This document shows, in pieces, positions 1 to 4,581 of a stretch of 11,099 nt of DNA. Source of the DNA: Treponema sp. UBA6852 (GTDB lineage Bacteria; Spirochaetota; Spirochaetia; Treponematales; Treponemataceae); the NCBI GenBank assembly GCA_002449305.1, contig DKDI01000046.1:1-11099 (forward strand). The letters run 5' to 3'. The translations under genes and the position numbers were made by a program. Each line of letters begins with the position of its first letter. Position 1 is the stretch's first letter. The notes under the pieces were generated by a model. The model saw only the letters and a program-made list of their open reading frames with translations, made no database searches and was not told the origin of the DNA.

Positions 1-136
1 CAACCATTACTCCAGATGCAAAACCCAAAAGAAATTTCTGGACATTTTTATTTAAATTTTTCCCAAGAAAATAAACGCAGGCTGAGCCCAATGTGGTTCC
101 AAGAAAAGGAATCAGAATTCCATAAAAAGCATTCAT
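1..136 (-). CDS. ZIP-family metal (zinc) transporter, N-terminal part, cut by window edge
   Basis: Reading leftwards from an ATG at 134-136 gives 45 residues that run off the window. They start MNAFYGILIPFLGTTLGS, followed by a short basic loop (GKNLNKNVQKF) and then LLGFASGVMV. A first hydrophobic helix, a Lys/Asn-rich turn and an LGFAxGVM second helix are the typical N-terminus of ZIP-family (ZupT/GufA-like) inner-membrane transporters, which import zinc and other divalent metals. The metal-binding helices IV and V lie outside the window, so specificity cannot be judged. An in-frame TAA lies upstream and there is no other ATG between, so the start is well fixed. No Shine-Dalgarno sequence precedes it, and a strong promoter ends 6 nt before the ATG (see the adjoining promoter). 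The family assignment rests on recalled family features, not on a search. Confidence 0.8.
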   Translation of the reverse strand, partial: MNAFYGILIPFLGTTLGSACVYFLGKNLNKNVQKFLLGFASGVMV

Positions 137-142
137 ATACTG

Positions 143-171
143 ATTATAGATTTAAAGAAGCGCAGTTTCAA
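143..171 (-). promoter_or_regulatory. Sigma70-type promoter of the ZIP transporter gene, apparently leaderless
   Basis: On the minus strand there is TTGAAA (171-166), a 17-nt spacer and a perfect TATAAT (148-143). Only 6 nt separate the -10 box from the ATG at 136, so transcription would be expected to start at or next to the A of the start codon. The region has no ribosome-binding site, which fits a leaderless mRNA. The assignment is by consensus match only. Confidence 0.65.
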
Positions 172-192
172 TGTTCGGATTTCGGCCGGAAT

Positions 193-221
193 TTGACGGC
201 ATGACACCAATATGTTATATT
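193..221 (+). promoter_or_regulatory. Sigma70-type promoter of a short plus-strand RNA
   Basis: TTGACG at 193-198, exactly 17 nt, then TATATT at 216-221. It points away from the ZIP gene towards the hairpin terminator at 270-309, with no plausible ORF between. The expected start of transcription is around position 228. Confidence 0.6.
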
Positions 222-227
222 AAATGA

Positions 228-309
228 AAGGAAATGCCCGAACTTTGGGTTATCTCCACTAAATGCGATAATAGCCGCCGCAGTAGGTCAAACTTGGCGG
301 CTATTTTTT
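228..309 (+). ncRNA. Putative small RNA of about 80 nt, antisense-type partner of a type I toxin-like locus
   Basis: A good promoter at 193-221 and an intrinsic terminator at 270-309 bracket about 80 nt with no credible coding sequence. A small hairpin (CCCGAA pairing with TTTGGG, 237-249) lies near the 5' side, and the 10-bp terminator stem forms the 3' end. On the opposite strand, immediately beyond the terminator and pointing towards it, is the end of a small hydrophobic ORF (313-366). A short RNA converging on a tiny membrane-peptide gene is the layout of type I toxin-antitoxin loci such as Fst/RNA II or TxpA/RatA. Expression and function are inference. The same structure could be an unrelated small RNA. 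Confidence 0.5.
270..309 (+). terminator. Intrinsic terminator of the small RNA
   Basis: AATAGCCGCC (270-279) and GGCGGCTATT (296-305) form a perfect 10-bp stem with a 16-nt loop. On the plus strand it runs into six T residues (304-309). On the minus strand no T-tract follows, so it works mainly for plus-strand transcripts. Confidence 0.82.
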
Positions 310-312
310 ACT

Positions 313-366
313 CTACTTATTTTTTAGGTAAGTGAGAGCGGCAATAACTGTGCCTGCAGCGGAAAC
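313..366 (-). pseudogene. 3' remnant of a small hydrophobic (holin-like toxin type) ORF
   Basis: The minus-strand frame ending in TAG at 313-315 reads VSAAGTVIAALTYLKNK. This is a hydrophobic stretch with a Lys/Asn tail, as at the C-terminus of small membrane-peptide toxins (Hol_Tox/Fst-like). An in-frame TAA at 367-369 stands directly before the first residue, and there is no ATG, GTG or TTG start, so the N-terminal half is gone. Its position facing the small RNA at 228-309 is the main reason to report it. Seventeen residues are too few for a firm family call, and the match could be chance. Confidence 0.3.
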
Positions 367-388
367 TTAATTTATATATCATTAAGAA

Positions 389-470
389 AATAAAGTAACT
401 AAGTTGCCCGAATAAAGTAACTATATTTTCAAATATAGTTACTTTATTTTAAAATATAGTAACTATATTT
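389..470. repeat. Cluster of AT-rich palindromes and direct repeats
   Basis: A perfect 18-bp inverted repeat with a 2-nt centre lies at 411-428/431-448 (left arm AATAAAGTAACTATATTT). It is followed by a second palindrome, AAATATAGT-A-ACTATATTT, at 452-470. The 13-nt motif AATAAAGTAACTA also occurs as a direct copy at 389-401. The cluster sits between the small-RNA locus and the end of mazF. It could act as a protein-binding site, a recombination scar, or a weak terminator for mazF (no good T-tract follows on the minus strand). In form it resembles the long palindrome in front of the DUF4143 gene at 2332-2393, but the sequence differs. Confidence 0.85.
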
Positions 471-511
471 ACTCAACATACTGGGAATATTTTTCAGAGC
501 GTTAAAAGGCT

Positions 512-850
512 TTATTCAATCATCAGATTTATGTTGTCAACAACGGAATTTATTTCTTCCTCTGTTGTCTTTTCTATAAAATCACAGTTTCTTTGAGTCC
601 AGTCAAGATTCTTTACCTGATCGCTTAAAATGCAGCCGTTGATAGAATGATTTTCCAGCACGATTTCAAAGGGATAACCCTTTATATGGCTTGTAACAGG
701 ACAGAACAAGGCAAGTCCTATTTTCTGATTGTATTTTTTCTGGGAAACACAAACTGCGGGACGGCGACCTTTCTGTTCATGTCCAGTCTGAGGATCAAAA
801 TCCAGCCAGACCAAGTCACCTTTTTCAGGAACATATTTTGATTTTACCAT
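512..850 (-). CDS. mazF: MazF-type mRNA interferase (toxin)
   Basis: A 112-residue protein of the PemK/MazF family. These toxins cut mRNA at short specific sequences when released from their antitoxin and so stop growth. The N-terminus carries KGDLVWLDFDPQTGHEQKGR (10-29), which includes the family's first strand, the GxEQxGxRP loop and the catalytic Arg29. CPVTS at 50-54 supplies the conserved Thr53, and SDQVKNLDW at 76-84 is the standard third motif. Length and spacing match E. coli MazF closely, so it looks intact and probably active. Its ATG overlaps the mazE stop codon by 7 nt (844-850), which indicates translational coupling. Its cleavage specificity cannot be read from the sequence. 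No clear terminator follows, only the palindrome cluster at 389-470. Confidence 0.93.
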   Translation of the reverse strand: MVKSKYVPEKGDLVWLDFDPQTGHEQKGRRPAVCVSQKKYNQKIGLALFCPVTSHIKGYPFEIVLENHSINGCILSDQVKNLDWTQRNCDFIEKTTEEEINSVVDNINLMIE

Positions 851-1077
851 TCTTCGTTTCCTACAGCATTGCCTGTTGAAACTTCTGAATGAATGTTTTC
901 TGGCGTTACCATAGCCAACATATCATCAAGTGATTTTTTCTGAGGAAGAATAACCATTTTTCCTTTTTCAGCAATAACTTCAATCTTACTGCCGCTTCTT
1001 ACATTGTTGTCTTTTGCCCAAAGAGAAGGAATTCTTAAACCGAGGCTATTCCCCCATTTCTGAACTACAGTCTGCAT
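844..1077 (-). CDS. mazE: MazE-type antitoxin (AbrB/SpoVT DNA-binding fold)
   Basis: A 77-residue antitoxin that should bind and neutralise MazF and repress the operon. The N-terminus MQTVVQKWGNSLGLRIP is the swapped-hairpin AbrB motif of MazE proteins. GSKIEVIAEKGKMVILP (residues 39-55) forms the second half of that fold. The acidic tail (TPENIHSEVSTGNAVGNEEW) is the toxin-wrapping segment expected of the family. The start at 1077 is chosen over an upstream in-frame ATG because GGAGG (1084-1088) lies 6 nt before it and because residue 1 then matches the family N-terminus. It is the first gene of a two-gene operon with mazF, with which it overlaps by 7 nt. Its own promoter and operator lie at 1099-1127. 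Confidence 0.92.
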   Translation of the reverse strand: MQTVVQKWGNSLGLRIPSLWAKDNNVRSGSKIEVIAEKGKMVILPQKKSLDDMLAMVTPENIHSEVSTGNAVGNEEW

Positions 1078-1098
1078 AATGCGCCTCCATACATTCAG

Positions 1099-1127
1099 TA
1101 TATACAATGTATATTCTATTTTGTCAA
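1099..1127 (-). promoter_or_regulatory. mazEF promoter with overlapping palindromic operator
   Basis: On the minus strand there is TTGACA (1127-1122), a 17-nt spacer and TATATA (1104-1099), with transcription expected from about 1092. A 7-1-7 palindrome, ATATACA-A-TGTATAT at 1100-1114, covers the -10 box and the spacer. An operator in that place fits the usual autorepression of mazEF by MazE and the MazE-MazF complex. The regulatory role is inference; the promoter match and the palindrome are seen directly. Confidence 0.75.
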
Positions 1128-1158
1128 GTTATAAAAACAGACGCGCAATTAAAAATGG

Positions 1159-2301
1159 CTAACCAGTAACAAATTCCATATAATTGTCTTTTGTCACTAC
1201 AGAAAAAGAAATTTCCGGATAATTATTTGAGAATGTCAACGGACATTTTACATTCGCCTTTTTAGGATTGCACTTAAACTCATAAGCAGAAAATTTTCCG
1301 TCAATTTCTTCTATAAAGTCAATTTCCTGTTTTTGTGTTGTGCGCCAAAAATAGCATTTTGCTTTTCTGTTATGGAAAGCGTTGTTTTTTACACGCTCGC
1401 TTATCAAAAAATTCTCCCAAATCATGCCAATATCGGAACGCAAATCGCAGGGAGAAAAATTTGAGATAACAGCATTTCTAACACCGTTATCATAAAAATA
1501 AATCTTTATGCTTTTTTTCAGTTCATTACGAACATTGCGGCTGTATGAATGAAGATGAAAAACAACGAAAGCCTTTTCAAGCAAATCTACATATTTTTGA
1601 ACAGTAAGAGTGTCGATTCCCAAAAGATTTCCAAGCTCATTGAAAGAAACTTCACTTCCAACCTGCAAAGCAAGGGCTTGAACAAGCTTTTCAATCACAG
1701 CAGGTTTCCTAATATCTTGAAATTCAAAGACATCCTTATAAAGATAGCTTGAAACAATATTAGAAAGAATTTCTTTTTCCCCGCCAGGATTATTTGCAAC
1801 ATCAGGATAAAAACCATAGACGAGCCTATTTTCAAGCTGTTTCATCTCATCAAGCATATTTGAATTCAAAACAAGCTCGTTTGTAGAAAAAGGGAAAAGA
1901 TTATATTCAAACTTTCGCCCGGTCAAAGGCTCATTTATGGTGTTTGACAAATCAAGGGCAGAAGAGCCGGTTACAGCAATTTGAACTTCCGGAAAGTTAT
2001 CATGCAGGATTTTTAGTTTAAGCCCAATATTCTGAATACGCTGAGCCTCGTCAATAACAATAAATTTCGAATTTCCTATAAGAGACTTGAACCTAGCGGA
2101 AGATTCTTCTGATAAAATCTTTCTAACTTCAACCTCGTCACAATTCCAATACTGAACGGAATTATTTTCAAAATTTTCAGAAAGGATTTTTCTTAGCAGA
2201 GTAGTTTTTCCTACCTGACGCGGTCCAATCAGAATCAGAACCTTGCCGCTCCCTATTTTTCCCTCAAGAATTTTCTGCAAATCACGCTTGATTTCTTTCA
2301 T
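1159..2301 (-). CDS. AAA ATPase with C-terminal DUF4143 (nuclease-like) domain
   Basis: A 380-residue protein with the AAA_14 plus DUF4143 arrangement. Walker A is GPRQVGKTT at 26-34. Walker B is FIVIDEAQR at 80-88. A sensor-type VTGSS lies at 110-114, followed by the family's TGRK at 127-130. The C-terminal half carries IYFYDNGVRN, ENFLISERVK, and finally EIDFI (326-330) with EFK (341-343), which look like the Asp and Glu-x-Lys of a PD-(D/E)xK nuclease fold. The family is common in gut and oral bacteria, often near toxin-antitoxin genes, and its function is not settled. The start at 2301 is preferred over an upstream in-frame ATG at 2340: the upstream ATG lies inside the promoter and inverted repeat, and the family normally begins just before the Walker A helix. 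The mazEF operon follows 81 nt downstream on the same strand with its own promoter. Confidence 0.93.
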   Translation of the reverse strand: MKEIKRDLQKILEGKIGSGKVLILIGPRQVGKTTLLRKILSENFENNSVQYWNCDEVEVRKILSEESSARFKSLIGNSKFIVIDEAQRIQNIGLKLKILHDNFPEVQIAVTGSSALDLSNTINEPLTGRKFEYNLFPFSTNELVLNSNMLDEMKQLENRLVYGFYPDVANNPGGEKEILSNIVSSYLYKDVFEFQDIRKPAVIEKLVQALALQVGSEVSFNELGNLLGIDTLTVQKYVDLLEKAFVVFHLHSYSRNVRNELKKSIKIYFYDNGVRNAVISNFSPCDLRSDIGMIWENFLISERVKNNAFHNRKAKCYFWRTTQKQEIDFIEEIDGKFSAYEFKCNPKKANVKCPLTFSNNYPEISFSVVTKDNYMEFVTG

Positions 2302-2308
2302 ATCAAAG

Positions 2309-2337
2309 ATTATACGGCAATAAAACAGTCTAATCAA
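2309..2337 (-). promoter_or_regulatory. Promoter of the DUF4143 ATPase gene, apparently leaderless, with its -35 in a palindrome
   Basis: On the minus strand there is TTGATT (2337-2332), a 17-nt spacer and a perfect TATAAT (2314-2309), then 7 nt before the ATG at 2301. Transcription should start at or next to the start codon, and no Shine-Dalgarno sequence is present. The -35 box is exactly the proximal end of the 20-bp inverted repeat at 2332-2393, so a protein bound there would block the promoter. Confidence 0.65.
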
Positions 2338-2393
2338 CAAAAATTATAACATTTATTGATTACAATCGAAAATTGTTATAATTTTTGTTGATT
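2332..2393. repeat. 20-bp perfect inverted repeat in front of the DUF4143 gene
   Basis: The left arm at 2332-2351 (AATCAACAAAAATTATAACA) and the right arm at 2374-2393 are exact reverse complements, separated by 22 nt. The gene-proximal end coincides with the -35 box of the DUF4143 promoter. Such a long perfect palindrome is much more than AT richness would give by chance. Likely roles are an operator for autoregulation or a recognition site of the encoded protein. On the plus strand the right arm is followed by a T run (2392-2399), so it might also stop plus-strand transcripts. Confidence 0.9.
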
Positions 2394-2418
2394 TTTTTTA
2401 CTAATAGTTCCAGCACAA

Positions 2419-2434
2419 GCCAACGCTAGTTGGC
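2419..2434 (-). repeat. Short hairpin at the stop codon of the FGE lipoprotein gene
   Basis: GCCAAC and GTTGGC form a 6-bp stem around a 4-nt loop. The hairpin spans the stop codon at 2426-2428 of the FGE-domain gene. No T-tract follows on the minus strand, so it is not a convincing terminator. A hairpin just after a GC-rich 3' coding end is also a feature of diversity-generating retroelement targets, which is discussed as a finding. Confidence 0.5.
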
Positions 2435-3690
2435 GTTGCGAACAAGGCGGAAGCCGCCACGGTAGCGGTAATCTCTCGAATACGAATCCGGGCCTGTACT
2501 TGGAGTGTAGCTTTCTATTTTGCCGTTGTCCCAATCCCAGCACCATTCATATACGTTTCCGCTCATGTCGTAAAGTCCGTAAGCGTTTGCCTTTTTAGTC
2601 TTTACATCCATTGTTCCATATATAATATTGTTTCCAGCCCATGCCACATCGTCTATCTCATCGCTTCCAGCATAGGTGTAGCTTTCGCCGCCATGCGCAG
2701 CCCACTCCCATTCTGCCTCTGTCGGCAGGCGGTAGCCGTCTGCTTTAAAGTCGCATATCGCGGCATCCCATGTGCTGTTATCTGAAGCCGGAACATTTCC
2801 CCAGTCCTTTGGGTCTGTTTTCCGTCAATTGCATAGCAAGGAGTCAAGCCTTCCTTCATAGAACGAATGTTGCAGTATACAAGCGTGTCGTACCAGTTTA
2901 ATTCGCTTACAGGGCTGTTTTTTACATTGTCATCGCCTTTAAGCTTGTTTCCGTCCTTGTCGTAAGCGTCGGCTTTGCTTGGGTCGCTTCCCATTACAGC
3001 CTTGTATTCTCCGCGTGTTACCTCATGGTCGCTCATGTAGAACGAGGCGATTTCAAGTTTACGTCCGCTTACGAACACCTCTGATTCCGGAGTCCATTTT
3101 TCTGTTCCGGCAATTGAAGCGGCAGGAATTTTCACAAAGCCCTCTGGATTCGGCTCGATACTGCCGGAAGTTGAACCTCCAGTGCTGCCGCTTTCTGAAC
3201 CGCCGCTGGATGTTGAACCTCCAGTGCTGCCGCTCTCTGAACCAGTTTCGCTGCCAGAAGAGCTTGAAGAGCCAACTTTTGTAAAAGTTACAATTTCATC
3301 TATATCTACCGTGAATTTTCCATCTTTTACAGCAAGGTCGCTATCTTCTACTTCTGCTACCCATTCACTAGAAAGTGTGTCTGACGAGTGGGTCTGGTGC
3401 TGATGAATTGTGCCGTTCTCAAAAGTACCGTCCAGTTTGTAAGTGCCTTTTCCTTTGTTTGTAGCGTTCGCCGCAGAATAGTCCCCCAAAGACCAAGTCA
3501 TTAAATAAGTGCCGTCAGCTTTGTATTCAATCTGAATTGTTCCTTCATAAAATCTGGTTGATTGAAATACTGCAGATTCAGAAGTCGAACCGCCAGTAAT
3601 AGTTCCATCACCTGAACCATCGCTGCAGCCAAAGACTGCAAGCCCCATTGCCATTGCCGCAAGCGCGGCAAAAATTCTTGATTTCTTCAT
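2426..3690 (-). pseudogene. FGE/SUMF1-domain lipoprotein, frameshifted and shortened at the C-terminus
   Basis: The start at 3690 is set by AAGGAG (3697-3702), 6 nt upstream, and by a lipoprotein signal peptide (MKKSRIFAALAA, lipobox VFGC, lipidated Cys22). Residues 40-140 form an unrecognised beta-rich domain, and 141-177 a Ser/Gly/Thr linker. From about 183 begins an FGE-sulfatase (C-type-lectin-like) domain: EGFVKIPA, FYMSDHEVTRGEYKAVMG, SPVSELNWYDTLVYCN. After Lys291 the frame breaks at a 4-A run (2818-2821). One extra A restores TDPKDWGNVPAS, GYRLPTEAEWEWAAHGG and YGLYDMSGNVYEWCWDW, ending GGFRLVRNAN at 2428. In the restored frame (421 residues) about 30 residues expected between RGG and GFR, the GGSW-to-CR region, are also missing. 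Intact relatives are exported lipoproteins that may bind ligands. A sequencing error could explain the frameshift but not the deletion. Confidence 0.88.
3170..3243 (-). repeat. Intragenic direct repeat in the Ser/Gly linker
   Basis: Two 32-nt copies (3170-3201 and 3212-3243) differ at one base and are offset by 42 nt, which is 14 codons. Both encode the GSESGSTGGSTS stretch of the lipoprotein linker. Gain or loss of one unit keeps the frame and changes only linker length. Confidence 0.8.
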
Positions 3691-3719
3691 TTTTTTCTCC
3701 TTCGAAAAATGATTTAAAC

Positions 3720-3779
3720 AAAAAAAGACCGCTGTGCTGCAGGCGCGCAAATTTTTGCGCGCCGCAATACAACGGTCTT
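3720..3779 (-). terminator. Two-tier terminator hairpin inside the leader of the FGE lipoprotein gene
   Basis: On the minus strand an outer 11-bp stem (3779-3769 with 3735-3725, one G-U pair) encloses an inner GC-rich stem of 9-10 bp (GGCGCGCAAA, 3742-3751, with 3754-3763). It is followed by seven T residues (3726-3720). Only about 30 nt remain before the start codon at 3690, and they hold the ribosome-binding site but no visible promoter. It is therefore either the terminator of a lost upstream gene or an attenuator through which the lipoprotein mRNA must read. No recognised riboswitch motif was seen. Confidence 0.75.
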
Positions 3780-3820
3780 CGTTTTATTCTTTATATAATC
3801 GCCTGAAGACAGTGTTGCTA

Positions 3821-3882
3821 TTCTGAGTTCTGAGTTCTGAGTTCTGAGTTCTGAGTTCTGAGTTCTGAGTTCTGAGTTCTGA
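3821..3882. repeat. Heptanucleotide tandem repeat, (TTCTGAG)8.9
   Basis: Eight perfect copies of TTCTGAG (3821-3876) are followed by a six-base partial copy. The array lies about 130-190 nt upstream of the FGE lipoprotein start and upstream of its leader hairpin. Perfect 7-bp arrays of this length are prone to slipped-strand mispairing. The array is non-coding here, so it would change promoter or leader spacing rather than a reading frame. Confidence 0.96.
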
Positions 3883-3886
3883 CAAG

Positions 3887-3914
3887 ATTGTGTTCTTCAT
3901 TCCTTATTTGTCAA
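3887..3914 (-). promoter_or_regulatory. Candidate promoter upstream of the tandem repeat
   Basis: On the minus strand TTGACA (3914-3909) and CACAAT (3892-3887) are 16 nt apart and read into the heptanucleotide array, the leader hairpin and then the FGE lipoprotein gene. The -10 box matches only four of six consensus bases. A second, weaker possibility is the TATATA-like sequence near 3795-3800, between the array and the hairpin, which lacks a good -35 box. Confidence 0.4.
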
Positions 3915-4172
3915 GCAGCAGTTACTGTTTTATTGTAGAATATTTTACAGGAAGAAAAGCGGGAGCGAAAGTGCGTTTTACGCACCGAATTCTGCCATGC
4001 TGTCAAAATCTTGCTTATTGACAAGTAAAGATTTACACATTTTATGAGCGTTAAAAGCTAAAATTATCACATTTTATGTTTTAGATTTAACAGAAGGAGC
4101 CGCAGAGCAAAGAAGCGGATTTTACATTGCATTTTTCGCATAAGGTTATTGAGGAAAAACCATTTTCCGCAC
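3915..4172. other. Gene-free stretch with small inverted repeats
   Basis: No ORF on either strand resembles a protein here. Visible structure is limited to GTGCG-TTTTA-CGCAC (3971-3985), GGAAAA-ACCA-TTTTCC (4153-4168), and GGAGCC (4096-4101), which could pair with GGCTCC (4181-4186). None has a clear regulatory context, and short stems like these are expected in AT-rich DNA. Confidence 0.5.
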
Positions 4173-4213
4173 AAAAAAAAGGCTCCGTCCCACATAAAGC
4201 GAAACAGTGCCTT
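4173..4213 (-). terminator. Terminator after the vapC remnant
   Basis: On the minus strand AAGGCACTGT (4213-4204) pairs imperfectly with ACGGAGCCTT (4188-4179) and is followed by a run of T (4180-4173). It lies 19 nt after the stop codon of the vapC fragment, as expected for that gene's original terminator. Confidence 0.7.
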
Positions 4214-4232
4214 TCAGTTGCAGTTTGCCAGT

Positions 4233-4382
4233 TCAAGCCTGCCTGAATAATATTAATGAAGGCAAGACAACTTGCATGAGCCTGAAGTGCTTGTCATTCG
4301 TCCAAACTTCGCAATCGTGCTTTATCGCAAGATACGCAATCATTGCATCCTGAAAAGGAACTGCCAGACGGTAGATTTTCAT
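4233..4382 (-). pseudogene. VapC-like PIN-domain toxin, C-terminal fragment
   Basis: The minus-strand frame ending in TGA at 4233-4235 reads LAVPFQDAMIAYLAIKHDCE, then VWTNDKHFRLMQVVLPSL and a short tail, 49 residues from an ATG at 4382. QDAMIA, with its Asp in a helix, and the TNDKHF strand-loop are the last two conserved acidic motifs of PIN-domain (VapC) ribonucleases, in the normal order and spacing. A complete VapC is about 130 residues. The N-terminal two thirds, with the first catalytic Asp (usually in a LLDTN-like motif), are absent, so this cannot be an active nuclease. The frame appears to begin within the neighbouring lipoprotein fragment, which is read in another frame. No antitoxin gene remains beside it. 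The PIN call is by motif recognition. Confidence 0.62.
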
Positions 4383-4473
4383 TTTTATAAACAGAAGCAT
4401 CTTTCAATGAGACACAACTTGTAAAAAATAGTATCATCGTAATATAAAAAACAAATAAACTTCTCTTTTTCAT
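4294..4473 (-). pseudogene. Small lipoprotein 5' end running out of frame into the vapC fragment
   Basis: From an ATG at 4473 the minus strand encodes MKKRSLFVFY followed by a hydrophobic core and the lipobox LFFTSC, with Cys20 as the lipidation site. A polar segment, VSLKDASVYKNENLPSGSS, follows. This is a convincing spirochaete-type lipoprotein signal peptide. After about residue 40 the sequence overlaps the vapC fragment in a different frame, turns Cys-rich and basic, and ends at a TGA (4294-4296) after 59 residues. The best reading is that a lipoprotein gene was cut and joined to a vapC 3' end somewhere around 4350-4385. A genuine short lipoprotein is possible but less likely. Only a weak GAGA-type ribosome-binding site precedes it. 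Confidence 0.45.
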
Positions 4474-4540
4474 TTTTATTCTCTACATAAATCATTTTAT
4501 ATCATGTTTTTTATTTTTCTACCGTAATACAAAACTATAA

Positions 4541-4560
4541 AATAAAATTGTAATTTTATT
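4541..4560. repeat. AT-rich palindrome
   Basis: AATAAAATT (4541-4549) and AATTTTATT (4552-4560) are exact reverse complements around GT. It lies upstream of the lipoprotein fragment and just beyond the hydratase terminator. It could be an operator for the lipoprotein promoter or simply AT richness. Confidence 0.45.
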
Positions 4561-4581
4561 CACCATAATTTCTCGAAGCAG

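Noticed and set aside
16..204. A 62-codon plus-strand ORF open to the window edge
   Set aside because: It lies opposite the ZIP transporter start, its protein has no recognisable character, and its stop overlaps the -35 box of the small-RNA promoter.
3691..3750. An upstream start giving 20 more residues to the FGE lipoprotein
   Set aside because: It would begin inside the terminator hairpin, and the AAGGAG site plus the lipoprotein signal fix the start at 3690.
3821..3882. Tandem repeat considered as a CRISPR array
   Set aside because: Units are 7 bp with no spacers, and no cas genes are present.
497..4057. The 12-mer GAGCGTTAAAAG at 497-508 and 4046-4057, considered as integron-type half sites
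   Set aside because: Neither copy has the paired complementary site of an attC, no integrase is present, and a 12-nt match in AT-rich DNA of this length is expected by chance.
4096..4186. Nested inverted repeats GGAGCC/GGCTCC and GCGGA/TCCGC as a possible structured RNA
   Set aside because: The stems are only 5-6 bp and conflict with each other, one arm belongs to the vapC terminator, and no promoter or downstream gene gives it a context.
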